DNA of 64,000 nt from Selaginella moellendorffii (taxonomy: Eukaryota > Streptophyta > Lycopodiopsida > Selaginellales > Selaginellaceae). Shown here in pieces: positions 10,757 through 21,769 of this stretch. Made by a program: the position numbers and the translations under genes. Position 1 is the stretch's first letter. Every line of letters begins with the position of its first letter. The stretch lies in NCBI RefSeq assembly GCF_000143415.4, contig NW_003314268.1, forward strand, positions 1,981,739 through 2,045,738, written 5' to 3'. The notes under the pieces are model-generated. The model saw nothing but the letters and a program-made list of their open reading frames with translations. It had not been told where the DNA came from and ran no database searches.

Positions 10757-11510
10757 ATGACGGTCCTCTCGGATGTGGAGCTCTCGGATCTGTTTGTGGG
10801 CGTGGACGATGATTCATGGGGGAGGTTTGTGGACGAGGTGCTGTTGAGCTGCTCGGATCCGGATGACGAGCAGCAGCAGCAGCAGCGGCAGCACGACGAG
10901 GAAGAGGTGAAGCGGCAGTCGAGGTAAGCACACACACCCACACACACACACACACTGCTCACACTTTGGACGCCCTCCCTACAGGCTCCAACGCAACCGG
11001 CAGTCGGCCTGGCAGTCCCGGCAGAGAAAAAAGTGGTACGTGACAGGTCTCGAGGCAAAGTGCCGCCTTTTGGAGGGCCGCTGCACCCAATTGGAGCAGT
11101 CGGTGCGCTTTGTTTCTACGGAGAATGTGGTGCTTCGGCAGGAGGTGTCGAGGTTGAACAAGGCCGCCAAGAGTGGCGTGGCAGAGCCTGCCGTGCTCGT
11201 CAAGGGTAAGGTTTATCGTTCTGCTTGGCTCGTGAATGTGCGCTTCGTGGCTGCAGGTTCCCTGCCGTTGGAATTCCTGTCACGCGACTTGAGTTGCCTT
11301 GTCAACCTTGTGACGCTGCTGATACTGGTGTGGTGCCAAATCTCGATCACACTAGTAGAAAGAGATCAACACACGCCGCTGCATCATCCTCACCACAAGA
11401 TGAAATCAGCAACAACGAGACGAAGAAGAAGAAGCAGAAGCAGAAGCAGAAGAAGAAGCAGGCGGCTCATTGCTAATGGGTGTGGTCACCTGGACTGGAT
11501 TCCTCCTTGA
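10757..11510 (+). CDS. bZIP transcription factor, group B-like (bZIP17/28 type)
   Basis: Three exons: 10757-10923, 10985-11205 and 11257 onward. The basic region NRQSAWQSRQRKK matches the N-x7-R bZIP rule and is followed by YVTGLEAK and a leucine-zipper region with ENVVLRQEV, the arrangement seen in plant group B bZIPs, which are ER-stress factors normally anchored in the membrane and released by proteolysis. The acidic N-terminus is very short (about 50 residues). In exon 3 the spliced frame gives GSLPLEFL, a hydrophobic stretch (LVNLVTLLILVW) and an Arg/Ser-rich tail. The next frame gives FPAVGIPVTRLELPCQP and a Lys-rich run that looks more like the group B linker but then stops. So a one-base shift or alternative splice is possible, and membrane anchoring is uncertain. 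Confidence 0.72.
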
Positions 11511-11908
11511 TTTCATGGATTTTTAATCTTGTGTGTATAAAGAAGAACCGGTATTGTCACCTAGTTGTTAAGCTGGAGACTAGTCACAATCCCACGATGG
11601 AACGCGCAACGTGGTGGTTATTTCATCCCGTGTCGTAGAAGTGTGCCATGAACGACGTCAGCTGCGCTAGGCATCGCAGTGTAAACGCCGGGCCACACGA
11701 AAAGCTACCTGGTAAGCAGGGCAGCGTATCTACATGAATCATCGAATTCACTAGCACTCGCTCAATTCACAAAACACACGTCCACTACCCCCTGCGTTGG
11801 CATGCACAATAGGCACCACCATCAATATCTGCAGTAACTTTGGCTGTTGAGGCTATGGTGACCAAGAAAACAAATTCACTCGCCCGACCGCCTTTACAGG
11901 GGCATCGC
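11511..11908. other. Intergenic, between convergent bZIP and RGF genes
   Basis: No coding signal seen. It should hold the 3' untranslated ends of both neighbours. Confidence 0.6.
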
Positions 11909-12408
11909 TCATTGGCCTCTGCCAGGGCTGTAGTGGACGGGTAAGTAGGGGATTCTGTTATTGATTGGCGGTTTTCTGTGAACGGGAGTGTAGTCCATAC
12001 TCATCAGCTCGTCCGAGTCGCTTGGAATGTGGCTTTTGCTAGTGAAAGAGGACGAGTATCCTAGTGGTCCCTGCGCAGGAGGAGGCGCTTGTTCGAAGTC
12101 GAGCGCTTTTAAAACTCTTCTTGCTTGGCCTCTCGCTCCTTCTGGACACGAGTCACGATCAGCATGCCAGCAATCTAGACCTTACCTGTCAACATTCGCC
12201 GCGAGGCTTGTTTCTTTGCTCCGACAGGAGGTCGTAGAGAATGCGGCTCTGTGTTAGAGAGGACCATTGCTGTCATAATCAGATAGCAAATTCTGCAAAC
12301 CTTACCCACTGTTGCCCGGGAGGCATCCGCGGAACATAAAAGACATGCGGCCGCCAAGAGGCAACAGCAACATCCAAGAGCAAGGGCTGTTGAAGCGGCA
12401 TTAACCAT
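11909..12408 (-). CDS. RGF/GLV/CLEL (root meristem growth factor) peptide precursor
   Basis: Three short exons, each joined in phase. Exon 1 is ATG 12408 to about 12306; a GTAAGG...ACACAG intron leads to exon 2 (about 12248-12186); a GTAAGG...GTCCAG intron of about 44 bp leads to exon 3 (about 12141-11909). The spliced product is about 132 residues. It has an N-terminal hydrophobic signal peptide (ALALGCCCCLLAAACLL, ending near SADASRA), a basic variable region, and a mature-peptide motif DYTPVHRKPPINN preceded by acidic/Met residues (SDSDELMSM). Asp-Tyr followed by a Pro-Pro-x-[His/Asn]-Asn end is the hallmark of tyrosine-sulfated, hydroxyproline-containing RGF peptides perceived by RGFR/RGI receptor kinases in root and shoot meristems. 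Oddly, 15 residues (RIPYLPVHYSPGRGQ) follow the motif. The first ATG is used; the frame upstream is open only to a GTG. Confidence 0.85.
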
Positions 12409-13676
12409 CCTTCTCAGTCGCAGCTTAGATACTTCACAGTAATTCACTGGGGGAACTTAAAGACCGGCAGCTACAAGACAGTTGAAGCTGAGAAGCAGAT
12501 GAATGCCAAAAGGCTGTGTGGGGAGGGGCTTGAGCGCAGACGGAGAAGATCTCAAGAACAGACTGCTGCTGCCTGCTCAGGACTCACAAGCCAATAAGTA
12601 GAGAGGGAGGTCCTTATACATCTTCATGCGCGCGCTGTATATACACAATATACCAACCGAGCTGTATATTACCCTGCTGCAGGGACTGCAGGCCAGGATG
12701 TCATGTTTGCTTGTGCAGCACTGGTAGCTGCTTGATTCTTCCGGAGGCGGTGGGGGTGGGCTTTACTCGTCCTCACTCTTGACATGTCATATGGTGTTTT
12801 GGAGCCTATACGATGGAATGGAAAAATGTATACATGGGCCGGGCCATGCAGGATGCGACGGACGGGTGGACAGGGCGCAGGATTGAATGCAATCTAACAT
12901 ATAAGGCACACACCATCGCATGGTGTACGGGGGCGACGTCAATCCCAAGAAAGACTTTGGTAGAGAAGTGTCGTAGAAAATCAGATACAAAAGAAAAAGG
13001 AGAAGACACTCGACTGTCAAGCAGCTGCTTGACAGATGCCTTTTAATCTCGGAACAAAACGTCCACTCGGCCCCGTCGTCCAGCTTATAGGCTTGTCCGC
13101 TCGTAACACCTACGGAACGATGCTGGCCGTACGTCCTCGCCCTTGTTTCTCTTGCTCCGGATTTGCGTGTGCTGGCATGGCCATTGGCTGGCAATGCGCT
13201 CGAGTCCAACTGGTGCTCGTGCCCTCAACTACTAAAGTCGAACCAAGTAGTGGGGCGAGAGCCAGTGTGTGCTATGCTGCAGATAAAATAAACAAACCAC
13301 CGACTAGAGACCCGCGAGTCAAGGCAAAGGCTTGGATTTGCATTGTGTTTGCTTGGAGGTTGGGGCGCATTTAAGCAAAGCGCAAACCACTTGTTCACAT
13401 GCCCTTTGGCACGCAGAGTGAGAGAGCACACGTGCACCATTCCTGACACGGCTCCTGGAGGCCTTTCAAGGAATCTGACGTTTCATGGCATGGCATTCAC
13501 ACTCGCTCAAATCCCAATCTCTGAGCCGATGGCCGATCCTGGCGTTAGACAAGCAGGGTATTTGCGGGAAACAAGGGAGTCGGCGTCAGGCACGGCACCT
13601 CAGCTTGCTCTGACCTCTGCCACCGCTCGGAGATAACATGTCCCCTCCCTCCCTCCCTCTTCCTTTATCTTTTATA
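12409..13676. other. Intergenic, RGF upstream region and CTP synthase 3' side
   Basis: No recognisable protein on either strand. The segment near 12.6 kb has TATA-like repeats (TATATACACAATATACC). A CT-rich tract (CCCTCCCTCCCTCCC-like) lies at about 13640-13665 just downstream of the CTP synthase stop. Confidence 0.5.
12634..12648 (-). promoter_or_regulatory. Possible TATA box of the RGF gene
   Basis: On the minus strand GTGTATATACAG lies about 235 bp upstream of the RGF precursor ATG, a plausible TATA position for a 5' untranslated region of about 200 bases. There is no other evidence. Confidence 0.3.
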
Positions 13677-16600
13677 TCACCGAAAGGCCGGGCGCTCTAC
13701 AGCTTGCAGCCTGAGGAGAGATGCCCTTGGAAGCCACGACGGTCTCCTTCCTACACTCGCGTATTCGTAAGCTGCGGGCACTGACGGCTTGGGAACACTA
13801 GCTGTAGCTCCAGCTGACGAAGGCGTTGGACGCCTGGGCCCCGTGCCCCGGGGCTTGTAGCCCACCCCCGTCTCCGGTCTCTTTGGAGGCTTGCTCCTAT
13901 ACCCCCTCCTTGTTACCGCTGTGCCCGGGTCACCTTTTATGTAGCCATTCATTTGTCCCGAAGCGGCCTGTATAAAACCTGGACCCATCCAAGTCGAAGC
14001 ACCATGAGCTGCACAGAAATTATTTTGCGGGCAAACAAGATTTTACTACCTATGAACAGAGGAGACGGTTTCCCAGGTCGAGATTTGAATTCTGGATGGA
14101 ACTGAACTCCCACGTAAAACGGATGGCTTGGCAGCTCCATGATCTGCTACAATAGAGAGAGATACATTATACAAGGCCACAACGTAGAGCACCTCCATCC
14201 GTCTTCCAGTCTCATCCCTAGCAACGAAACACAATCCAGCGCCTTCCAACGCTTCAACCATTTGCGGATTCACCTGGAAGCCTGCCATGTTTTAGTGCTC
14301 ATTGCAAACACACATAAAAACACCTCATATCTGTGCCTGTGCCGTTCGTAAATATGCGTCTCCTTCTGGTATCTGCACCCACGTCATTCGCACACATCTT
14401 TATGGATAGATGGAGGCAGCTTACAGCTTTGCGGTTATGCAGTGTGGTGTCTGAATTAGAGTGGCGCGGGATCCTAGCCTCATCGTCCCACCCTTGTGCG
14501 TATCAGAAACCTATCGAAACGAAGAACGAGTGAAGCTCGCGTAACCACAAGTGTTACCTCGGGCATAAAAACAACACAGGGATACGGCGTGGCCGGGTCA
14601 AACTCGGTACTATTTGCGTTCTCCAAATTGAGGACCTGCGTTTTGCGATGTATGCCACGGGAACCGGAACCATAAAGCAAAGCTTACCGATCGAGAAAAC
14701 TCAATGACCGCGACTTGCATGCCAAGACAGAGGCCCAAAAAGGGAACATTGTTTTCACGAGCATATTTTGCAGCTAATATCATTCCTTGAACACCCCGAG
14801 CACCAAAGCCCCCGGGAATTAAAATACCGTCAGCATCCTGACACACACAACACAAGAGAAAGAGAAATACAAACACTAGCGCAGCACCACAATTACCAGT
14901 ACCTTTAGCATACTCCAAGCTGATTCATATTCCTCAGCCATCTGCAAGACAGCTTCCATTTACAAGCTAGCAAATGGAAGTGTAAGCATACATCGTGAAG
15001 CTTAGCATCTTCTAAAGAGGATGACGCAACCCAGTCAACAAGTAGCCGTCTCGAGCATGCAATACACGCATGCTGTAAACCCTGCATTCCCAGAGGATAT
15101 ATTACAGCCTAGCCACCAAAACGCTTACCTTTAAAACGGAGAGGTACGAATCTGCAAGACCAGTGTATTTTCCAACAACTGCTATCCGAACCTGGAACAG
15201 AACTAAATGGGGACAAGAAAACCAATTACGTAACACTAACCGGAACGGTTACGTTCTCGCAAGACCGTGCCATGGCCGACCATTCCTCGACACAAGGTTC
15301 GGCAGGACTGTAGACAGCGCATTAGGTAGGAACAAACAGAAGCACAATACAGATCGACCTCAGGTTCAAACGGCTCAAGACTGCATAGTGCGCTTCTTGA
15401 TCCTAAGTGAGAACCTGTTAAAACAGGTTACATGATATAGGAGCTAGAGTACCCTCAATATCAAGGGCACGTGCCAAATATTTGAGACATCGTAAATGTT
15501 CAAAATGTCGGAAGTCTGCATGCAAGGAGAAATGCTCTTGACACTGAAGCCCCAAAAACACATGCATACCAAGACATCGCAAAACTGGGACAACTTCTCT
15601 TTGGTGTAGTCCTCGAGTTTCTAACAGGTAAGAGGTGAAAACCAAGGCAATAACAGCTTAGTCGCTTACTTGAGCGCTCCTGCAAACCAGTAAGTGCGGT
15701 ACCAACCCGAAGGCGCGAACTTCACGAACGCTTTGCTGAGCAGGCTTTGTCTTCTGTAGTAAGAAGAGTGAGCTCAACCGCTACATGTGACAGAAAAACA
15801 ATGCATACTAGCCTGTTCACCGACAACACCAAGAACTGGGACAAGGCTGACGTGAATGTGGCAAAAGTTTTCAGCACCTAATCCATATACACCACTTCCA
15901 CTCTTGTTACATACATCGGTTAACTCGGCACATAAAACTCACCAACATAAAACTGGAGCTGTCGTAAAGCCTCAATAAATGGCATGGATTCAATGTCCCC
16001 TGAGGAGGAGAACCCAAGGTGACAAGAGCTTGAAATAAAGAATGCGAAAGGGTACCAACAACTCCTCCAAGCTCGATAACGCATACGTCTGGAGGGTTAG
16101 GAGTTCCGTCCACTGGAACCTTGGCCACCGATTGGATTCGATCTTGGATGACATCAGTCAAATGGGGAACAATCTGCGAGGGAAGAAGTAAGAAAGGGAG
16201 GGCAATCCAAGCAATTCGAGAGTTGAACCTGCACAGTCTTTCCCAGATAGTCCCCTCTCCGCTCATTCTCCAGAACAGCCTGCGGGGACGAAGAATGAGA
16301 CGAGAGACTTGGAGCAACGGGAAAAGGGATGGCACCTGGTATATTTTCCCAGACGTGATGTTATTCTCCCTTGTGAGAGTGACGTCCAGGAACCGCTCAT
16401 AGTTGCCAAGATCCAGATCTACCTAGCCATAAAACGCTCCCAGCAGTGGTTAGCATGCATGCAGCGCGGCAGCGGCTTACCTCCCCTCCGTCGTCAAGAA
16501 CAAACACCTCCCCGTGCTCGAAGGGTGACATGGTTCCGGCGTCCATGTTGAGGTAGGGATCTGGAAAATGCGGGGCCGGGCCATTCCAGCACACGAGTAA

Positions 16601-16742
16601 GTAGCACGCACGTACCGATCTTGATGGAGGTGACGCGAAGGCCACATGACTTGAGCAGCAGGCCAATGCTGCTAGCTGTTACCCCCTTACCGAGGCCGCT
16701 CACCACACCACCGGTAACGACAACATACTTCATCTCCGCCAT
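13677..16742 (-). CDS. CTP synthase
   Basis: Catalyses the ATP- and glutamine-dependent conversion of UTP to CTP. Exon 1 starts at ATG 16742 ([20 protein letters not shown], the synthetase P-loop) and continues across short introns with [20 protein letters not shown], then [23 protein letters not shown], and [11 protein letters not shown]. The C-terminal class I glutamine amidotransferase half has IPGGFGARG, then GLCLGMQ with the catalytic Cys, then GTMRLGSR, then [15 protein letters not shown] split by an intron, then [17 protein letters not shown] with the His-Glu pair. A basic Pro/Arg-rich tail of about 90 residues ([13 protein letters not shown]...) follows. At least a dozen exons. The stop of the upstream trihelix gene is only 51 bp before this ATG on the same strand, so the promoter must be tiny or lie within that gene. 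Confidence 0.93.
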
Positions 16743-16793
16743 CCTAGGGTGGTGCGCCATCAAGGCCATGAAATGGAGGCGAGACACCAAGAG

Positions 16794-17573
16794 CTACTGT
16801 GGGCGAGCCGTCGGATAACGCGGCGATCCTGTGGCGCCCAGCTGGCTCCCATCAGTCAGCGCGGACAGCAACGCCACGAGCGTGTTCAACATGTGCAGCT
16901 GCTCCTCGTCGTGCTTGAGCCTCCTCTCCTCGACACAAATCCGGCGGGACTCGTTGGCCAGCCGCTGCCGCTCGTTGTCTGCCCTCACCACCTCCAGCTC
17001 AAGCCGCTGCTCTTGCAGCTGGACCTCCTTGTCCAGCAGGCGCAGCTTTGCGGCCCTGTACTCGTCCTCCTCGCGCGATTGCTGACAAGCCTCGCTCCGC
17101 CGCCTCTTGGCAGCGTGGTGGCGACGATCGCTGGCGTCGTCAGCATCGCTGCTCAGGAGCATGCGGGAGAAATCTTGCAGGGTGTGGCCTCCGTCAAAGA
17201 GAGCCTGGAATTCAGCCTCGGCCACAGGAACGCCGGCAAAGTAGTGGCGCATGTCATCCAAGAACTTAAACCGGTCGCAGTGCGCGGAGGCCACAGCTGC
17301 GTGGTAGTCCGCCTTGAGTGCCTTGAACTTGGTCTTGCATTGGACGCCATCCAAGGGGTGGCCGCGGAGCTGCAGCGCTCGAGCGACGCGCTTCCACACC
17401 TGTGTGCTCTTGCCGCCGCCGCCGCCGTCGTCTTGTGGATCGTCTTGGAGGGAGCGGGAGTACCTGAGGATGCGCATCACTAGCACCAGCATTCGCACCG
17501 CTGCGTCGCTCCACACCGCCACGTCCAGCCGCCGCCGCCGCCGCCTCGGCCACCCCTCCTCCTCCATCTCCAT
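16794..17573 (-). CDS. Trihelix/Myb-SANT-like DNA-binding protein
   Basis: Intronless, 259 codons. After a basic start (PRRRRRRLDVAVWSDAAVRM), a trihelix-like domain spans about residues 15-100 with the Trp-rich helices typical of the fold (VWSDAAVRML, then QVWKRVARALQLRG, then VQCKTKFKALKADYHAAV). A bipartite basic patch (KRRRSE) and a long, charged coiled coil (EEDEYRAAKLRLLDKEVQLQ...) complete the protein. This architecture is common in plant GT-type factors and in domesticated Myb/SANT transposase-linked proteins, and I cannot separate these. It is divergent from the At3g17950-like gene with 48 bp between start codons. Confidence 0.72.
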   Translation of the reverse strand: MEMEEEGWPRRRRRRLDVAVWSDAAVRMLVLVMRILRYSRSLQDDPQDDGGGGGKSTQVWKRVARALQLRGHPLDGVQCKTKFKALKADYHAAVASAHCDRFKFLDDMRHYFAGVPVAEAEFQALFDGGHTLQDFSRMLLSSDADDASDRRHHAAKRRRSEACQQSREEDEYRAAKLRLLDKEVQLQEQRLELEVVRADNERQRLANESRRICVEERRLKHDEEQLHMLNTLVALLSALTDGSQLGATGSPRYPTARPQ

Positions 17574-17584
17574 CGCGGTGGGCT

Positions 17585-17592
17585 AACCCTAA
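17585..17592 (+). promoter_or_regulatory. Telo-box-like motif in 48-bp divergent promoter
   Basis: AACCCTAA lies between the start codons of the trihelix gene (17573, minus) and the At3g17950-like gene (17622, plus). It matches the telo-box core; function is inferred. Confidence 0.4.
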
Positions 17593-17621
17593 GCTGAATT
17601 GGACAATTCATTCATCTGGCC

Positions 17622-18285
17622 ATGGAGGAGACGATGCGGGGGTGGCCGCTTGGATTGCAACCCGTCAACGTGCGGGTGCATCTGGCGGAGTCGTGGCTGG
17701 AGCACGCCGCCGCCAGCTCTGCCGCCGCCGCAGCCTCGTCCTTGTCACCCAGCTTGAGCTTCTCCTCGTCCTTGTCTTCGGATCTGGACACCCAGGTATG
17801 TTTTGTCACGCCAAGAGCGCGCTGCAATGTGCATTGCTGTGCAGTCCACTGTGTCGCTTCTCCCGGAGACGGGAGTGGCGGGCATGACGCTGGGGAGCCT
17901 GATTGGAATCCGGTCGGCGGGGCGGAGGAGGGAGCAGGCACGCCACGGTAGGGGGGGCATGGTGTGGGCGCTGCTAGGCTGCCGCAGCAACGGCAACAGC
18001 AGCGACGAGACGGGGAGTAACGCGACGCTGCTGGCGGACAGTGTTGCTCCACCTTCCTTGGGTGAGATCCTGGCCTTGGAGAGATCGTCCCGAAATGGAG
18101 GAGGCGGAGGAGAGGAGCGGCAGGTGTGCGTCAATGTCATGTACGAGGAACACGGGCTGGAACAGCAGGAGCAGCAGCAACAACAGGAGGGGGAAGCTGT
18201 GAAGGTGGACGCCTGTTTATACCAGCCGACAAGCAGCGCGCTCTCCACCATGTGTGGATGCCTCGTCGTCGTCACTGGGGAGTGA
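17622..18285 (+). CDS. At3g17950-like plant protein of unknown function
   Basis: Two exons joined at SSDLDTQ/STVSLLPETG across a short intron (about 17795-17848). Conserved blocks match a small plant family typified, as I recall, by Arabidopsis At3g17950: an N-terminal GWPLGLQPVNVRV, a Ser-rich run ending SSDLDTQST, the TLGSLIGI block, and PSLGEILALERSS. The middle and end are low-complexity (Gly-rich, Gln-rich). No enzymatic motif or clear membrane segment is visible. The gene is divergent from the trihelix gene and convergent with MO25, 41 bp separating the stops. Confidence 0.75.
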
Positions 18286-18326
18286 CCATAGCTAGCTACC
18301 TCCTAGGGGCACAAATAAACACTCCA

Positions 18327-19893
18327 TCAGCGTGTGGCCAGCGCCTCGATCTCCTTGACCAGCAGCTCCTTTTCTTCCTCAAACTGCTCGTCCTCTGGAG
18401 GTGAACATGCACACGTCCACATGCACGTATGGTGGAGCAGCAGCAAAGGTTTGTGAGAATATACGTACCCTTGTCAAGGTGGAAGTTGTCCAGAAAGCGC
18501 AGCAGTCTGTCTCTGTTCTTTGCCAAGACGTGCACGATGGGGGCTGGCTTCTTCGGGTTTGCAACAAATACCTGCACAAGGACAAGAGAGCTCGCCATTT
18601 GCTGATCGACGAGGCGCACCTTGAATATATGGAACGCAGACGACTGGATGCTCTTGCTTGGGTCCTGGGCCAGAATAAGCTTTTACTTACATTGGCATAC
18701 GTAGAAGCAAGCAACGGACCTTGAGAAGCGTCATGACTATCAGCAAATTGCGCTTGTCCGAGATGTACCGTAGCATGACTTGCGTGTTAGATCTGTCCAG
18801 GAGAAAATCCCCGAGCAACTGAAGAATAAAGAGGGAGAAGAGCATTAAAAAAAACAAAAAAGCACACACACACACACACACAGGCCCACCTTGAGAGATT
18901 GCCGTTTTGTGACATAGTTGCTGGAGCTTAGCAGCCGCTCGTACAGCTCAAAAAACTGATCACGACACCCAAGTGAAACATTTGAGCTGTGGCGACGCTT
19001 ACCTGGTCATAGTGCGAGTTAAGGTAGTTATTTACAACGCTCCCATGCCTGGTGAGAAGCTCCTGCGCCAAACGTAAACGTAACAGAGAAAACAGCGCAG
19101 AGGGCTACCTTAAACGTGGTGAAGGCATCCGAGGCAATATCGAAGTTGGGAAGCTCCACGAGTTTGAAAAACAGCTCGAAGCTGGCCGACTCGAGCATGT
19201 ATCTGGAAAGCGGGCGACAGCTAGTAATGCAACGAATGCGTTGCATGGGCGATTTCACTCACGCTGCTAGGCTTGCAAAGCGGGAGCACTCCCTTAGCAT
19301 GACGCCACAGTTGAGAGCAGTGTCCTTGTTCTGATAGCTGCACCCTCAGCCAGGCTTTCATAATAGCGCGACAGCCCGTTGTTTGCCTACTTACCACGAG
19401 ATGAGGAAATCTAGAAGCTCGGGGTGATTTTCCAGGCAGTGTACCGCGAGGCCACCCTTTTGGCGCAGAAGAATGCACCATACCTGGACTGTATCCTTCC
19501 TTGCCTGCCGATCAATCAATGAGCTGGCGAAATGCACACACACAAACGCTCGTTACCTCCCAGCCTAGATTAGGGAGCTTGTGGATGAGAATTTCCAGAA
19601 AGTCATCCTTGCACACCTCGGCTACAAGCTGCACAACCAGATCTGGGCTGGGCTCTGCCTCGCCATCGCCGAGGATCATGTGTTTCATGGCCAAGAGGTT
19701 CTTGTCCACTTCCTCGAGCGCCTGGAGGGGAGAGAGTGGGAGTGGCATGAGAACAGCTCTTTCTGTTTACCTTGTCCAGCAGCCGCACATCCGCCACGGT
19801 CTTGTCATCCAGGGCAGCGAGCGCGTCCCGCGTCGACTTGACGAGCTCAGCTGCGCTCTTAGGTCTGAATGGCTTGAAGAAAATGAAGGACAT
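18327..19893 (-). CDS. MO25/CAB39-like scaffold protein
   Basis: MO25 proteins are helical-repeat scaffolds that activate STE20/germinal-centre kinases; plant copies bind SIK1-type kinases and affect growth. Exon 1 begins MSFIFFKPFRPKSAAELVKS. Later exons give EEVDKNLLAMKHMILGD, the VQVWCILLRQ region, FKLVELPNFDIASDAFTTFK, LGDFLLDRSN, MLRYISDKRNLLIVM and a last exon with FVANPKKP and LRFLDNFHLDKEDEQF before the stop at 18327. Length (about 335 residues) and block order are as in the family. About nine exons with short introns. One intron contains a (CA)n run at 18863-18882. The ATG lies 72 bp downstream of the stop of the KH-RING gene on the same strand. Confidence 0.93.
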
Positions 19894-19965
19894 AGCTCCC
19901 TAGGTTCAGGTCAGGGTTTTGATTCATACTTATTTCTCAACAGGGGGAAACAAATGTACACAACA

Positions 19966-21676
19966 TCACATAAGACCCCAGCCCACAAGCTTTGCATGGC
20001 AGACTGGACAGTGGCCCCGTGCCCGGACGCACGACGAACAAAACGATGCGTGGCCGCAATCCTGGCAAAACACACACATTTAAATCACTCGAGAGGGGGC
20101 GTGAGTTTGCTTACCGTGAGACGAGTAGCGCCGCCACGCGCACGCGGCCTCTCAACACACAGCATGCAGAGCTCGTCTCCAAAGAGGTTGTGCTCTCTGC
20201 CCTGCTGCTGCTGCGGCAGCGCAGGCAAAATCTCCCGGAAGAAATCGTACTTTGGAAAGTCAAAAGGCGTGGTGGACACGTCCAGGGAGGAGGTCTTGAG
20301 GGAGGGAGCGCTTTCCTGCGCTATTGACAGTGGCAGTGGCAATCCCCCGTTGCCGAAGACACTAAACAAGCTGGATTCCACCTGAAGTGAATGCTGGCTG
20401 GCGTGGCTGGCGACTTGCTTCGCTCTGCCATGGCCATCAGGCTCTGCCTCCCTTCCATCCCTCGACGACGCTCCGGCAGCCTGGAGGTGACGGAGCCAGG
20501 CACGGTGCGGGGGAAAGGGGACGTCATCCAGGCCGGGAGCCCCGCTGCCGCTGTTGCAGTTGCTGGTGCTGGTGGCCGCGGCAGCCACAGAAACCGGTGA
20601 AGGGGAGGAGGAAGACGGAGTCCTGGACGACGCGAGTTGGTGAGAGAATGCCTTTCGAGGTGGTGGCTGATAGTAAAACTCAACCCCGTTGATGACATGT
20701 TCACGCTGAACAAATTCACCCCTTCTCTTGCACTCGCACAGTTCCCTGTACTTGGCCACAGCCTGCTCTACCAGGGCCACCGCTGCCTGGACTAGAGCCT
20801 TCTTGCCCTGGATCCTGAAGAGTCTCATTGGAACCCCCGTGGCGCTGTTGCTGAGCCGGCATGCAGACGATTCCGTCCACGACTGGATGATGGCACCTGT
20901 CACCTGACCGATGAGCCTCGCGGAGATGCCCCGAGCGCCAATGACAAAACCCGCTGCTAAAAGTGTGACCCGCATCAGAGCTTGCGTTCCCGCTGCTTGG
21001 TACTCTGTGCTCACAACCCGGTGATCTTCCAGCGCCAAGTCGGAGCTCTTAGAAGCAGCAAAGTTGGTTACTTGCGTCAATGCCAAGCCCACAGTCCCGT
21101 TTCCCGAGCGAGGGCCCCTCGCCAGTTTTCTCCGGTTGTCCACAAGAGCTCTCGCCTGTTGCACTTGCTGAGAGGTGGCTGGCTGCTCTGCTGCATCTTG
21201 TGCTGTAGCTTGTTGGTGGTCCTTATAAACAACGGGCCAAGAAGGCACTGCAGAGCTCGACGAGGACGACGAGGACGACGACCTGCTCTCCCCTGTTCCA
21301 CTCTGCTGTTGCTGCTGCCGCGCATCGCTGCTCCTCGTCTGCTGCGCGCCTCCCTGCGAGCAGCAGCTGTTGCTCAAACCCAGCCCTGATGCCTCTCGAG
21401 CGAGCTTCTCAGCGTCTTCTTTGCGACGCTGTCGTTCAAGGCGCTGCACCCTCTGTTGCTCCACCAGTGCATCAATCTCCTGCTCTCAGCACAAGCACCA
21501 GCATTTATTCTCACAACACGGGAACTCAACAGGCACAAGAGAAGTGTACCAGGCGCTGCAAGCGTTCCTGTTCCTCGGCCCGAAGTTTGAGCGATCTAGC
21601 CTGCGCCTTGCGCCGCTGGGCCGCCTCCCGCTTAAGCTTTCTACTTGTTGTTGCTGCTCCTGCTGCAGTCGACTCC
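19966..21676 (-). CDS. KH-domain plus RING-finger protein (MEX3-like architecture)
   Basis: Three exons. Exon 1 (from ATG 21676, MESTAAGAATTSRKLKREAA) is a charged helix and joins across a GTACAC...GCAG intron to EIDALVEQQRVQRLERQRR. The main exon has Ser/Gln-rich stretches and one KH-type fold: FVIGARGISARLIGQVTGA (GARG as the GxxG loop) followed by MRLFRIQGKKALVQAAVALV. After a long Ser-rich linker, ELCMLC opens a RING completed by exon 3 across a 53-bp intron (20062-20114): DCGHASFCSSC then CPVC, a C3HC4 pattern. RNA binding plus ubiquitin ligase activity is therefore likely. Animal MEX3 proteins carry KH plus C-terminal RING; whether this is convergence is not known. Confidence 0.8.
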
Positions 21677-21769
21677 ATAGCGCTCGCCACATATCTGCAC
21701 ATCCCCCTGTCCTGGAATCAGAATATTATGCCCCGTCCCGGCATTTGGCACGACCCTAAAACGCCATAA

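Noticed and set aside
13036-13636. Two overlapping plus-strand frames of about 100 codons between the RGF and CTP synthase genes
   Set aside because: No domain, no splice partners, unordered composition; likely chance frames.
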